A stretch of DNA of 64,000 nt from Lachancea mirantina (GCA_900074745.1 LT598466.1:968805-1032804); one strand, 5' to 3'; counted from the stretch's first letter, positions 49,636 through 61,151 are shown. The notes: generated by a model from the letters alone, not told the origin. Numbers and translations are program-made.

Positions 49636-51407
49636 AAATCATCCAAGCGGCTCATCGATACAGAAACTCCCCAATTTAAAACAATTTCACTAAATCGATT
49701 TGAATATTGGATTTCATTCGTATGTCTTTGTGGCTAATGATATCTCAGCACAGTTTCGGAAGGCATGTTATGTCTTTCGAACTTGAGCTCGCCGCGTAAA
49801 GTCGGTCAGGCTTAGTCAACTATGGCAACAATAAAATTCTCGCCATACCAACCAGTAAGTTGAATACTGCTTTCATCATTTTTTCAATGTTAAGGTCGCG
49901 ACGGAGTTTGTGTTTGTCTCCATTTTTACTCAAAGACACCGGACAAAGTATGTGGGAAAAAAAATTAAGGCTGGTGGAGCCTTGACCACAACTTACAATC
50001 TTAGCTCTCATAAAAGTGAAAAAAGCAACTTACTCGAACATCCTTACAAGGCTCGACTCAACACTTTTGTGACTACTATAATCCAGCAGCGAGGGGACAG
50101 GGTACAGAGAAATTGCTACTTCAATCAAGCTTTCAGAAAACAAATAACAAATCGATCGGGCTGTCACGTTCGGATGAGCTGAATGCTAACTACAAAAGCG
50201 GTCTTCCCGAAGTAAAGCACAAATGCTCATTTCAATTGGATTGAGAGAATTTTGTTCTTTCGATCAACTTCTAGCACTAATTTTCTATTCCACTCGAAAG
50301 CAGTTTAAATAAATTGGCGAATATTTGGTGGGTGACATTCATCCATAGATGAATTACAATGAGAGTAAAATGCAGGTGCTCGCGCGGAAGAAGTACTTAT
50401 AAGTCATTGAGAAATTTTCTTTGTCTGAAGATGTTTTTGGCGCCATAAAACAAAACGCACGATACGATTGTTCCTGACGTGCCGCAAGCGAAGGTTCAGA
50501 AGACAGAAAAAAATACGGATGGCTTCCGACTGAGCTTTCTTCTACGTATCTTCTCAATGGCCAACTTGAAAACAAGATTGCTCACATATATAAGGCTCAC
50601 CGAAAAAAAAGAAAAAAGGGGCCATGAACTAGTCGCCTACCTGATTCGATTTTGAGTGGTAGAACTTTGCATTAATGCTTATCAAAAACGTTTCCCACCG
50701 AATAGCATCAAAGGGGTGTTAATGGTTTCCTGGCGAAAACATTCATAGTTCAAGTAAGATATTGAGAAAGTCCTAAATATAAGACAATTCCTATTTGTTG
50801 ATATGGATTGAAAATTACTCAGTATTTATTTGCCTGTGTACTGTACTTTTTAATGGATTCTAGCACCCTCTTTGCTACATGGAGAGCTCGAATCAACATT
50901 CTATCTTCAAAATACTTGGCGTTGCAATGAAAAGGCGAAGGCGTGCGTAAAAAATGTTTAATTCATCGTTGTACGTCTCGAATACGTGGTCAAAGGCATT
51001 TGGGATAGCGATACTCTCAACAACTTCAGTGACGAAGAAGTGTTGTTGCTGAACAGGTTTTTCAGGTTCTCACCTTTAGCGACTGATAAGCTTTGCTTCA
51101 GGCAGATCTACATCTTACTACTTAATGCTAGGAATAGTAGCTATTGAGCTACTGCGTCAATAAAGAGTCTGGATACTCACCAACTCGGCCCACAGGTTAC
51201 TCGAGTTACTCATTAAACGTATCTTGTTATACTTTCTGGCATGCGATCAGCCTCTTAAAGTAATCCCTGTGTCTCGAGTCTGCTTCCCACACTCAGGAGG
51301 TGATTTCAATAAGCTGAACTACGGTTTCGGCAGCAAATAAAACCCTGCGGTTACTGGTGACAAACCTAAGTCAATTAAAGGCACTGAATGCAACTACCCT
51401 TCTAACG

Positions 51408-51413
51408 CACGTG
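51408..51413 (+). promoter_or_regulatory. Pho4-like site CACGTG
   Basis: 634 bases before the acid phosphatase ATG. A second, CACGTT (the PHO5 UASp1 core), is at 51659-51664. The distances are larger than in S. cerevisiae PHO5. Confidence 0.4.
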
Positions 51414-51927
51414 TTCGCCCTAGACGTTTGTAATTAAGTGAGACGGAACACCTGGACAGATTCGGGAAAATAAAAACCATTCATGCACAAAACCAGGTGC
51501 AAGCTAGATTTCATGGACAGACCCTTCTGCTTTCTTGCATTCATAAGTGCGTTCGGCCTTAAAACCTTGAAGTATTACCCACTCCTCTGTCTACGAAAAT
51601 TCATGGTTTTAGTCGTGTTTTATTGCCGATCAATTTGTATTCGCTATTTAGCAGGACCCACGTTACTGAGGTGAAAATCCTTGTATAGGTGGTGGTGAAT
51701 TAATTTTAGCATGCCGAGCCGTGAGCGCTCTCTACTAGTCATTGTCGGTCTTATTGCGGGCGTCTCGCGGGACATTCTACGTAAAATATCCACGAGAAAG
51801 CGTGCTTAGGTCATGAGTTTTGATATTGAAGTGTATTATTAGCGGAATTGCGTACCAAATCCAGATTTGAAATTAAACACTAATAACATTGACCCTGCAG
51901 AAAGTTAGACATACATGTGTGCAAATG

Positions 51928-51934
51928 TATATAT
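51928..51934 (+). promoter_or_regulatory. TATA box of the acid phosphatase gene
   Basis: TATATAT, 113 bases before the ATG at 52047. Confidence 0.55.
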
Positions 51935-52046
51935 GTATAGGCTACAAAGGTGCAAAAGAGTGTCACCTAGTTTTGGCATTCTTCTGGATAGTTTATTGTA
52001 GTTCGGATCGATATTCTATATCTCGCATCCAAACCCATCTCTCGGC

Positions 52047-53456
52047 ATGAACACTGTGTCACTTATTCTCTTAACAGCTGCCTTGGCAAACACTGCGCCA
52101 ACCACTACTGAAAAGCAATCACCATATGCAGATGTGTCCAAAATTGGCACCCAAGAAGACATTTTCCCATATCTGGCAGGTTCTGGCCCTCATTTTTCGT
52201 ACCCGCTAAGCTACGGTGTGTCCAAAGAAGTTCCCGAGCAATGTGTCCTCCAACAGGTTCAATTACTGGCTAGACATGGCGAAAGATACCCAACTAACAA
52301 CACAGGGTCGAGTTTGACGAACCTTTACCGAAAATTAAACAGCTACTCTTCAAAATTCTCAGGATCTCTGAAATTCTTGGACGAAGACTACGAGTTTTTT
52401 TTGCCAGACTCTCACAACTTTGAAGAATTAACCACTTGGGACAACACTTTAGACCCCATCAATCCCTATGTCGGCGAATGGGATGCGCAGAAACACAGCC
52501 GTGAGTTCTTACGTCAATACGGAGAGCTCCTAAAAAACACGACCTCGTTCCCCATCTTCACATCCAACTCTAAAAGAGTCCACGACACCGCCAAAGTTTT
52601 CGGTGACGCTTTGGGAGACAAATTCAACATCAGCTATCAGATCATCGATGAAGATCCTTCGATGGGAGCCAACTCATTGACTACTTTAAGTTCCTGCGCC
52701 ACTTACAACAAGACCGCTAAGAAAGATGTGTACTCTAAATTCACGACTCGATACCTATCCGACATCGCTAATAGATTGAACACTGAGAACAAGGGCCTAA
52801 ACTTGTCTAAATCCGATGCCAACAGCCTATTCTCCTGGTGCGCATACGAAATTAACGTCAAGGGCTACAGTAACATGTGCGATGTGTTTACCGACGAAGA
52901 ACTGACCTACTACGCCTACAACGACGACATGACCAGCTACTACTATCACGGTCCTGGTAACCCACTGGGTGTCACTGTCGGTGGTGTCAACTTTAACGCT
53001 TCTGTCGAGCTCTTGAAGCAGCACAAAGAACTAGACAACAAGGTGTGGTTAAGTTTCACTCACGACACCAACGTTGTCAACATCCTAGGTGCCATCGGTA
53101 TCTTCGATCCTGGCCATCCGATGCCTGCCGAGTACATTGCCGTCAAAGACCACATTTACCACAAGTCTTGGATGGTGCCCCAGGGTGCCAGAGTCTACAC
53201 TCAACTGTACCAGTGTTCCAACCAAACCTTCGTTAGATACGTGGTGAACGACGCTGTGATCCCAATTGAGAAGTGCTCGTCCGGTCCAGGTTTGTCCTGT
53301 GAACTCAGCGAATTTGCCACCTACGCGGAGTCCAGATTGAACGGTACAGATTACGTTTCTTCTTGTAAGACTGCCACTACTAGCAACCAAACTTCATTGA
53401 CCTTCTACTGGGACTACCAGCAGAGGAATTACGATGCTCCTTTGGGGTTGTTTTAG
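52047..53456 (+). CDS. Repressible secreted acid phosphatase, PHO5/PHO11 family
   Basis: A 469-residue histidine acid phosphatase (S. cerevisiae Pho5 467) that frees phosphate outside the cell. It has a signal peptide (1-17), the RHGERYP active-site motif at 76-82 (His-77), and the proton-donor His-Asp pair at 339-340 in the SFTHDTN block. Cysteines and many Asn-X-Ser/Thr sites fit a glycosylated periplasmic enzyme. PHO5, PHO3, PHO11, PHO12 and PHO10 are too alike to name the orthologue. Pho4-like sites upstream suggest phosphate control. Codon bias is high in the second half (gtc, aac, ggt), which agrees with strong induced expression. Confidence 0.95.
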   Translation: MNTVSLILLTAALANTAPTTTEKQSPYADVSKIGTQEDIFPYLAGSGPHFSYPLSYGVSKEVPEQCVLQQVQLLARHGERYPTNNTGSSLTNLYRKLNSYSSKFSGSLKFLDEDYEFFLPDSHNFEELTTWDNTLDPINPYVGEWDAQKHSREFLRQYGELLKNTTSFPIFTSNSKRVHDTAKVFGDALGDKFNISYQIIDEDPSMGANSLTTLSSCATYNKTAKKDVYSKFTTRYLSDIANRLNTENKGLNLSKSDANSLFSWCAYEINVKGYSNMCDVFTDEELTYYAYNDDMTSYYYHGPGNPLGVTVGGVNFNASVELLKQHKELDNKVWLSFTHDTNVVNILGAIGIFDPGHPMPAEYIAVKDHIYHKSWMVPQGARVYTQLYQCSNQTFVRYVVNDAVIPIEKCSSGPGLSCELSEFATYAESRLNGTDYVSSCKTATTSNQTSLTFYWDYQQRNYDAPLGLF

Positions 53457-54548
53457 TCGCCTATACAAATGGTCTGAACGATATTTTCAGCTTCGTTGAC
53501 CCTTTTCTCCTTAGTTCGTTGATGACAGTATCTGGGAAACACATTTGCCAGTTAAGTTTTGTACCCAAGTAAAACCATAGATATTTGCTGATTCTACCAA
53601 ACTTTGTCCGTTTAGGAAGCTGGAAATGAATGGCGATAATTTTGATGATGTGGTAACTTGTTATTGTTCAGATTATGTACTGGCTTGGTTTTTTAGCAGT
53701 CAAGTGATGTCGTTATTCAATTCCACAGCACCTAGCGAAGGTGAAAACTAGTGGCCTAATTCCTCTTATGCGAGTCACTTGTCTACCACTATCCGACTAA
53801 TGAACTCTAACAAAGCTCTTAGAAGCATACCGATGCAAGGAACGTTTACCCGCACGATAGTGGAATGTATGGAGATGCGATAACAGGAAAACTCCAACAA
53901 GCATTGGATAATGTTTGAAGACACTAAACAATACAGAAGGGTTCCAAAAAGGCTACGGACTGTACAACCACTCATCACTTGAGCCATAGAAAACGTCGCG
54001 TTTGTGGCCAGGAAATTTAGAAGCAGTTCGCAGATGAAATTGATATGTGCAAACTGCGGCACCGGCGGAATCACTCACGTTAGTCTTTCAAATTTGCGCG
54101 AGGCGAAATGTTTTTACAAACAGCTTTGGAACAACAGTCGGCAGTCACTTGAATGACTCTATTTCACGAATGATGCCCCTCTCAGTTCAAACACTTACTT
54201 TTCGAAGTGTTCGATTTTCAATTGTAAAACCACAAATTTCGTAGCCGACCGGGGAAATAGTCGAGGGTAATGTAGCTCTTTAGGGTATATCATTCCTTAA
54301 AATTCTTTTTCCAAATGCTCAAAGACTGAAATACCTCGTTTTTACAGAGCTTCTCTACCCTTTAACATGGTAGCGCCATCCAGCAAGTTCTCTAAGGCAC
54401 CTTGGCCGTGGCTATACCACCGGTCCCTATGATCTTTACTGTTAGGTTTAAACGCTGTAAAAAGCGCGTACATGGGCCTATGGAGCTGATTTGATCTAGT
54501 CATCACCAACACCGCCCAATTTATTTTTTGGCTCGATAACTACGCTTT
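53457..54548. other. Convergent intergenic region
   Basis: About 1.1 kb. A 99-codon frame at 53775-54074 (-) encodes a hydrophobic, Ser/Cys-containing peptide with no recognised family; I treat it as chance or remnant. Confidence 0.5.
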
Positions 54549-55304
54549 CTACTTTCGAAAATTGGTCCTTCTCTTGTCTCTTTCGTCTATCTCTCTTAAC
54601 ACCTTACAGGGATTTCCCACAGCGACGACTCCCGCTGGAATATCTTTCACCACAACGCTTCCGGCAGCGATTACAGAGTTTTTCCCAATAGTTATACCAG
54701 GCAAGACCGTTACGCTACCTCCAATCCACACATTATCTTCTATGGTTATAGGCAATCCAAATTCCAGACCGCCAATACGTCTTTCCAGGTCCAGAGGGTG
54801 GCCAGCAGTGTAGAGTCCAACGTTAGGTCCAAAGAAGACATTATCACCAATGCGTACGTCGACAACGTCTAGAATTGTAAGGTTGTGGTTACTATACATG
54901 TTGTTCCCAATGTGGATGTTACTCCCGTAGTCGCAGTAGAATGGCTGTTCGATCAAAAAGTTCCCAGAGCAACTACCAAAAAGATCCCTGATAAGGTTGT
55001 CTCTCAATTCCTCCTGGTCTGGATGAAGGTTGTTGAATTCATGTATCTTCGACTTAGCTCTCTTTCTGCCCTGTACGTAAACTTCGTTGGTGGGGTCATA
55101 CAACTTCCCCGGAATAATTGCATCGGCTTGGCCCATGAATGACATACGATCGTCAGGGGAGGTTTCGAAGTCAAGGGATCGCACGCACTTCCGGTGATCT
55201 TTTATAAACGAATGATGGGATGACTTCGTATCTCCACATCTTTTTTTCCAAGGAACTTCAAATAGTTCATCCATAAAAAGTAGATCCTGTATAGGAAAGA
55301 ACAT
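54549..55304 (-). CDS. Maltose/galactoside O-acetyltransferase-like protein (YJL218W-like)
   Basis: A 251-residue left-handed beta-helix (hexapeptide-repeat) acetyltransferase. The Maa-type N-terminal cap starts near residue 58 (Asp-Ala-Ile-Ile-Pro-Gly-Lys-Leu-Tyr-Asp). The core has PFYCDYGSNIHIGNN, the active-site His-169 in YTAGHPLD, and IEDNVWIGGSVTVLPGITIG. The family transfers acetyl from acetyl-CoA to sugars; the real substrate in yeast is unknown. S. cerevisiae YJL218W (196 residues) lacks the first 55 residues seen here, so the start may instead be Met-54 or Met-57 (55145 or 55136). If the longer form is made, the tail is a lineage-specific addition. Confidence 0.88.
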   Translation of the reverse strand: MFFPIQDLLFMDELFEVPWKKRCGDTKSSHHSFIKDHRKCVRSLDFETSPDDRMSFMGQADAIIPGKLYDPTNEVYVQGRKRAKSKIHEFNNLHPDQEELRDNLIRDLFGSCSGNFLIEQPFYCDYGSNIHIGNNMYSNHNLTILDVVDVRIGDNVFFGPNVGLYTAGHPLDLERRIGGLEFGLPITIEDNVWIGGSVTVLPGITIGKNSVIAAGSVVVKDIPAGVVAVGNPCKVLREIDERDKRRTNFRK

Positions 55305-56407
55305 CGTTTACAAAGTAAAAATGGTAAGTAACAGGACTTTCACATAGCTTTAAGAAATGATTCGGATGCTAATCAAGTTTGATTCAACCGAGAAGTTCAA
55401 CGTCTTTTCTTTAATCAAGATGGATACGGTTTTGGATATCTTACCGATTCTTGAAAGTGCCATTGAAGAATATACATCGGATACGAAAGCGTGAAGAGTG
55501 GTAAAAGAAGCTTTCCGTGATTATAGGGTGTCATAAAGGACTAGAGATTTTTTCGCTACTCAAGCCTAAGATTGATCATTCTTTGCGCTGGTGTTCACCG
55601 TAATGGTCACATCAGGGTGATCCAAAGGAAGTTGTGCAGCACTGAGGACGACTCCGGCGAGTTCCGCATTTTGGGCCACAAATCGGGGATTCGCGAATCG
55701 AGTTTCTTCCGTGATATTCAAGGGTTCAATCACTTAAAACGGTAATGTAGAAGTAGCCGCGACCATTCGACTATTTGCTGCTTAAACTTGACCTAATTAG
55801 GCAATCCGGTACTTATTTGGTAACCTTATTCGATTTCTTGATAGTCACATAGCGACTTCTCCTTATCAGGATACCGTCCGCTATGATGATTAAGGCAAAG
55901 GAGAAGTGTACGACGACGGCGGGCAGCACAAGGTCAACGGAAAACGCGAGAGAAACGCGTAACTAGATATATTCTTGATATGACACAAGATCGATGGATC
56001 GTCCAAGTACGTTGCCAGAATCGTGGTAGATCCGTGATTCGTCCATAGTGCTGGCCTGAGTTAAAAGGAATCACAATAGACGGGGATCCATAATTGTACT
56101 AACGCATTTGAAAGATTAACGCAGTAAAGGCGTTTCATACCATGGCTAAAAGTAGCATACGTCACATCTAAATACAGGCGATTTACCTTTTTTGCTCTAC
56201 CACAGCTACTTCGTATTCAAATGTGGCATAATAGCCAAAGATTTGTCTACGTTCGTAAAACTGAAAGCTGTCCATGCCCTTCCTTGCCCACAGTGATCCT
56301 CGGCCGAGGACAGCCTCGATTTTCTGACTTATAAATGGCGGGCAAGAATAGAGGCTCTGACCTCGGACAGCATTAAACAACTTTACAAGACATAGCCGAG
56401 GTGCTAT
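55305..56407. other. Divergent intergenic region
   Basis: About 1.1 kb between the acetyltransferase and the ABC-F gene; nothing recognised. Confidence 0.5.
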
Positions 56408-58096
56408 ATGCTGACCGACCAAAATCAATCCACTAACATGAACGAACAGGTAAAGCAACCTTACAAGAATGGTATATACTATCGCGAGCTAGTTACTGGT
56501 AAGTCTCCTGAGGTTCTTGTTCAAAGCCTGGATCTCACACTTGATAAGAAAACCTTATTTATGGACCTTGACTTCACAGCCTCGTATGGAGACAAAGTGA
56601 CTATAGTCGGAGAGAATGGGAGCGGAAAGACTACGTTTCTCAATCTTTTAGCCGGAGTCGATGAGTACCCTTATTCTGGGTCAATAAAAATCGAAGGCAG
56701 AGTCGGGTTCTTACCTCAACACTTTGAAGAAGTCGATGGAGACCTACTGGCAATTGAAGTGTTGCTCAGGTCGTTGTACGATGATGAGATCAACGACTTT
56801 CTAGAATTGCCTATAGAGCCCTTCTCACAAGAGTGGCTCCAGGAGCTGAACATTCTGGGCGGGCATGAAATATTCAAGCAATTTTCCCTCATCGGGTTAG
56901 AGGAAGAAACATTGAATCGCCCTTTCAAGTCTCTAAGTGGCGGTGAGAAGACAAAGACGCTTCTCTGCGCGTTAAGCGTTTTGAATCCCGACTTCATTTT
57001 GCTCGATGAACCGACAAACCATCTAGACAATAAAGGAATTGAGTGGTTAGAGTCTTTCTTGAAAAGGTTCGCGGGTGCGGTTGTAATGGTTTCCCACGAC
57101 CGTGCTCTAATCAATGGAGTTTCAAACTTCATTTCGGAGTTATCCCCTTTCACTAAGAGGTTTTCACATTTCAGAGGTGGTTATAAGCACTATTTGGAAG
57201 AAGAGGATAAAAGGCGCCTAAGGTCAGTCGAGGAAAGGCGTTTCCAAGACAAGGAGCTTAAGAAACTAAAGTCCAAGGCCGTGCAAGCACAGTCTAGAGT
57301 TAAGTCCCGAATAGTTCGATCAGGATCAGATAGAGATAAACTGAGTTACAATAACAAGGAACAAAGAGCTCAAAAGGGAATTATGGGTCAAGTTAATCAA
57401 CTCACTGACAAAGTTGACCACCTGAATGATAATTTAGTCGAAGTAATTCCCGAAAGATCTCAAATTTCGTTCGATTTTGATGGCCTTTCTGCGTTAAGCT
57501 CTCTCTTGGGGATAACTGTAACGGAGGTATCGAAATCGTACGAAAAGCAGGTATTTACCAATATTTCCTTCACGTTGACAAAAGGTGACAGACTGATTGT
57601 TAAGGGGCCCAACGGTTCTGGCAAAACAACTTTGAATAGAATTCTTATGGGTCTTACTGAACCAGACCAAGGGTCCGTTTCCATAAGTGGGAATGCCGTT
57701 GTTGGTTATTTGGACCAGGAGCAAGAAAACCTGCCTTTGGACAAATCTCCCGTAGAGTTGTTGGAAGAAGATCCAAATATTAAGGCATCGACTCAGACGG
57801 CAATTCGAAATTTACGTGATTTTGGAATCTATAAATGGCACGATCTGAAGAGCCCTCTAAAAGCTTTGAGTGTGGGATGTCGTCGTAAAGCACAACTTTG
57901 TCAGATCATCATGAGAAAATGCTCTATCCTTATCTTAGATGAACCTACCAACCACATTGATTTCCCGAGTTTAGAAGTTATTGAAGAGGCCTTGTTGCAG
58001 TTTCCGGGCATCGTTATTGCCACTACACATGACAGGTACTTCACGGATAAGGTTGGCACAAGAGTCATAGATCTTTCAAACTACAGTTTAGGATAA
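56408..58096 (+). CDS. ABC-F ATPase of bacterial appearance
   Basis: A 562-residue soluble protein with two ATP-binding cassettes and no membrane spans. Cassette 1: Walker A GENGSGKT (68-75), signature LSGGEK (176-181), Walker B FILLDE (196-201), His-230. Linker about 260-360, rich in Lys, Arg and Glu. Cassette 2: Walker A GPNGSGKT (400-407), unusual signature LSVGCRRK (487-494), Walker B LILDE (507-511), His-541. Both EPTNH Asp-loops are intact. Yeast ABC-F proteins (Gcn20, Arb1, New1, eEF3) are larger with other N-terminal domains. The compact layout and LSVG-type second signature recall bacterial ribosome-protection ABC-F proteins. Horizontal origin is therefore likely but unproven. Standard yeast reading frame, no lesions. 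Confidence 0.85.
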   Translation: MLTDQNQSTNMNEQVKQPYKNGIYYRELVTGKSPEVLVQSLDLTLDKKTLFMDLDFTASYGDKVTIVGENGSGKTTFLNLLAGVDEYPYSGSIKIEGRVGFLPQHFEEVDGDLLAIEVLLRSLYDDEINDFLELPIEPFSQEWLQELNILGGHEIFKQFSLIGLEEETLNRPFKSLSGGEKTKTLLCALSVLNPDFILLDEPTNHLDNKGIEWLESFLKRFAGAVVMVSHDRALINGVSNFISELSPFTKRFSHFRGGYKHYLEEEDKRRLRSVEERRFQDKELKKLKSKAVQAQSRVKSRIVRSGSDRDKLSYNNKEQRAQKGIMGQVNQLTDKVDHLNDNLVEVIPERSQISFDFDGLSALSSLLGITVTEVSKSYEKQVFTNISFTLTKGDRLIVKGPNGSGKTTLNRILMGLTEPDQGSVSISGNAVVGYLDQEQENLPLDKSPVELLEEDPNIKASTQTAIRNLRDFGIYKWHDLKSPLKALSVGCRRKAQLCQIIMRKCSILILDEPTNHIDFPSLEVIEEALLQFPGIVIATTHDRYFTDKVGTRVIDLSNYSLG

Positions 58097-58332
58097 ACCT
58101 GACAAGTTGTCCAACACTTCTGGCATGTGGCCTTACTCAAGTGTGACATGGTAGGGGACAGTTTATACTTAATTCAGAATAACGTGCAGGATCAAAATTC
58201 CGATAGGAGGAAAATGGCACTTTAAAAGGCGAAGTACGACAGAATGCTGGTCGAATGACCATTGTAAATGCATGTCAAAACGAGGTAAATTGTGTAGGAT
58301 CTATTATGTATTCCGCAAAGTTCTCAGGTGTT

Positions 58333-58377
58333 TTAAATGATTTCTTCGAAACTTTTAGTTTCGAAGAAATCATTTAA
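58333..58377 (+). repeat. Perfect 20-bp inverted repeat, 5-nt loop
   Basis: Left arm 58333-58352 and right arm 58358-58377 are exact reverse complements around TTTTA. It lies 236 bases after the ABC-F stop. Its AT-rich arms do not look like a bacterial terminator. Confidence 0.9.
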
Positions 58378-58393
58378 CTTTACGTTCGGCTGA

Positions 58394-58808
58394 TTAATTA
58401 GTCTCGTCGGCCGTTGGCGTGGTGCGTCCACTAGAAGTGAACAGGGAAAAGGTCAAAGACAGCATGCTGCTACCTGATCCGAAGAGGAACATGTCATCGA
58501 TGGATTCAGCCAAGAACTGTCGAAGTTCTGAGTTTTTGCAATCACAAAATTCTGGAAGTGATGACTTCCTTCTTACTTCCGAACTTGGGAACACTAGATG
58601 ATCCTGCGTTTGAGTTGAGGGGAGAAACCTTAAAGATAGTGGTGCTAATAATTATTGCAAAGGCAAACGCCAAGGTCTTAAGTAATGTGTTTGAGGCAGT
58701 TGTTTCGATGAACTCGGAGTTATAGACAATATCTTTAGGGTCTATCTTCAGTTGATCCCTAATAAATTTGGAAAGAGACAGCGAGGACGTGATATCCTCA
58801 AGTAGCAC
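58394..58808 (-). pseudogene. Possible decayed membrane-protein tail
   Basis: Two overlapping frames on the - strand (58542-58808 and 58394-58594) could be one gene split by a frameshift. The first has a hydrophobic span (Leu-Ala-Phe-Ala-Phe-Ala-Ile-Ile-Ile); the second is Ser-rich. I do not recognise either. May be chance. Confidence 0.25.
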
Positions 58809-58860
58809 TACTACGTGACTAAAATGATAGATCTAGTGGACGCTTGGACGCTTAGCATTC

Positions 58861-59142
58861 TGTAGAAGTACTAGAAACTCAAGATATTCCAGCGATAGTC
58901 TAAGGATCATTACACCCTCGAAATAAGACTATCAGTGGTATGATAGTGGTGAGACTTTAGCGTTCATATTATTGAGAGTAATGGATTCTCAATTCGGAAT
59001 GGTATATAAAGGGGGGATGATTAGACTACTTGTACTGTGGTAAACATACCGAAGTCATTAACGAAGAGATATAAGTACCTAACACATGATATATCTCACC
59101 GTCAAGAGAACTATGGATGAGTTAAGTGATTAGTTCAGGGAT
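58861..59142 (+). mobile_element. LTR F, strongly diverged
   Basis: Keeps the TATA-type tatataaagg near 59003, the gaagagatataagtac block near 59062, and a decayed gag start (ATG GAT GAG TTA AGT then TGA). Middle and 5' end differ from the other copies; the left limit is approximate. Confidence 0.6.
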
Positions 59143-59390
59143 CATTGAGGTTTACAATCGTCGGCAGTCGGTAAGTTCTTGAACTGTTCGTTTGATTCGT
59201 TCATAGTAGATCTAAATAATAAGGCAGATAAGGTGTCGATCACTTATATCTCTCTGTAATTATCTTGCGTTAATGACCACTATGATTCTGGTCATATCCT
59301 CTCCTTTTATACATTTTTTGTGACACTGTTCCAACTTTAGAATCCGTTACTTTCTCTAAAATTGACGGTAACTTATCATTACCTCACCTA
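59143..59390 (-). mobile_element. LTR G, truncated
   Basis: Inverted against LTR F, 3' ends touching. It matches LTR B from the TGAGG end to just past the TATA region; the 5' part is missing. Confidence 0.7.
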
Positions 59391-59656
59391 TCAGACCAGT
59401 ATATCGAAACCAGACAACCAAAAGTTATGAATTCAGATCTGAAAATGGTACAAATGTAGCCTGTTATTACAATGAAGGTCTACCTTTGTAATATATTATT
59501 TATATCAAGAGTTCATGTCTGTTAGGTTGGTGACAATGCTTTTGTAAAAATCCGAGAAAACTGGTGTACGTGAAACTGGTGTATGTAAAACGGGACGAAA
59601 AAATCAGCCACAGTGCGTGCCTTTGGTCACGACGAATAGCTTCGTGCCATAATTAT

Positions 59657-60125
59657 CTAATATTGAAAGCCAACGCTCCACTCTGGCGTATCGGCGCATT
59701 GTTCTAACGCGGTGCATTCGGGAAAAGGAGGCCAAAGTTCATCAATTAGGTATCCATAAGCACCAGCTGGATAGGATATAGCAGCTTGTCCAGGAATATC
59801 TCGTCCCAGCTTGCCACATTGCTCCACTCGATAGTTCAGGTGTACCTCGGAGGCTGGTCGCTCTCCGCCGAAAGGAGGCCCAAAGAATATATAAAGTAAA
59901 TTTGGAAAGACGTGAGAGATCAAGATGGTTGCTGTTGCCGTACCCTTGATACAGATCAGGCTTCTCGCTGTTGAGTGTGTCCTGTATTAGGAAGTCTTGG
60001 GCAGCCAGTCGTCTTTCGAACATCTGCACCAGCCTGAGAGAAACACCCAGGGTCATCGGCAAGCTTCCCTCGCAACTATCTACCAAGAGCGGTAAGACAC
60101 CCCCCATCGGAGAACTAACGGCCAC
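59657..60125 (-). pseudogene. Possible frameshifted gene remnant, family unknown
   Basis: Two overlapping - strand frames (59742-60125, open only from a GTG, and 59657-59923) could be one broken reading frame; the join would lie near 59,880. No known family is recognised. Weak evidence. Confidence 0.22.
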
Positions 60126-61130
60126 TTTTCGCGAGCAGCGCGGCTTTCAGCGGGCAGCGCTGTTTTGATCTACTGGTAGAGGGAAACAAGTGGGCCGACT
60201 GTTTTCTGTATTCTTTTAGCTCGCGGTGCACTCTAAGTCTATACTTTCAGCAATTATCACTCTTCGCTTGGATGATATTCGCAATTATTGAGGATTCAAT
60301 TTGACTACTAGAGCGTCAAACCCTGCTGTGCCAAGATATAATGAAAATATTCTCAAATTTAGCAGTCCAAACAGTGTTTTGCGACCTAAATATCAACCAA
60401 TGATGCCCTGTATGGTGAGCAACTGCCTATGCGGTCGATATCCAAAAAGTTTCCAACGCATAGGAGAAGCTCAAACACGTTATCATTCAAGCCACGAACG
60501 AAATCTAACATTTTCAAGGCAAAATTGAAATCATGTTTCATGCTACGTCGCAGCATTGTCCATCAAAGCTTTGTGTTACTTCAAGAAGACCAGTTCGTTT
60601 TTCTTGCCCAGATACATAACACATTACACTGATTCTTCGATCATTCCACTTCCAAAGTAGATATAGCTCTCTTTACAGTACTCTGACTCACCAACGTTGT
60701 CTTTCTTGACAACTGACTGACCTATCGATAAAATCTTGAAGGTTTAAGTAGGATCTCCGTCCAGCAACGGTTCAGTGGGTAGCATGGTCTTCTCCTTATG
60801 GACTTCTAGGACCCATAATGTACATTCCAATCATTAATATTGCTAAAATCTTGACACACACCAAGACATCAGATCCAGTGGCGAGAAGTACCTCGTCAGC
60901 TGGAGATACTGCGAAGGTTGTGAGCACCAACTTTTTCAAAACGCAACCGCTTTCATTTTTTCCTCTGCTTTTGACGTTGATGATTACAAATAACCACGAC
61001 AAGTTGTTCAACAAAGTCAGAAAGAGACACCAACGCAGCCTTGTGTTTACTGAAGTACACTGCTTGGCGCTGAGTGCGTATCTGAAATATTTCGAAATGC
61101 TGACAATTTCGATTATTAATGAAGGCGTGT

Positions 61131-61151
61131 TGCAACACACAGTGTGTTGCA
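61131..61151 (+). repeat. Short palindrome, 10-bp arms
   Basis: TGCAACACAC and its reverse complement around a single A. It lies 230 bases before the SDR start. Function unknown. Confidence 0.6.

Larger units (their letters stand above)
49636..52046. other. Long gene-free region
   Basis: About 2.4 kb, AT-rich. It holds the promoters of the SOA1-like gene and of the acid phosphatase (Pho4-like sites and TATA listed separately). No gene, RNA or repeat is recognised in between. Confidence 0.5.
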
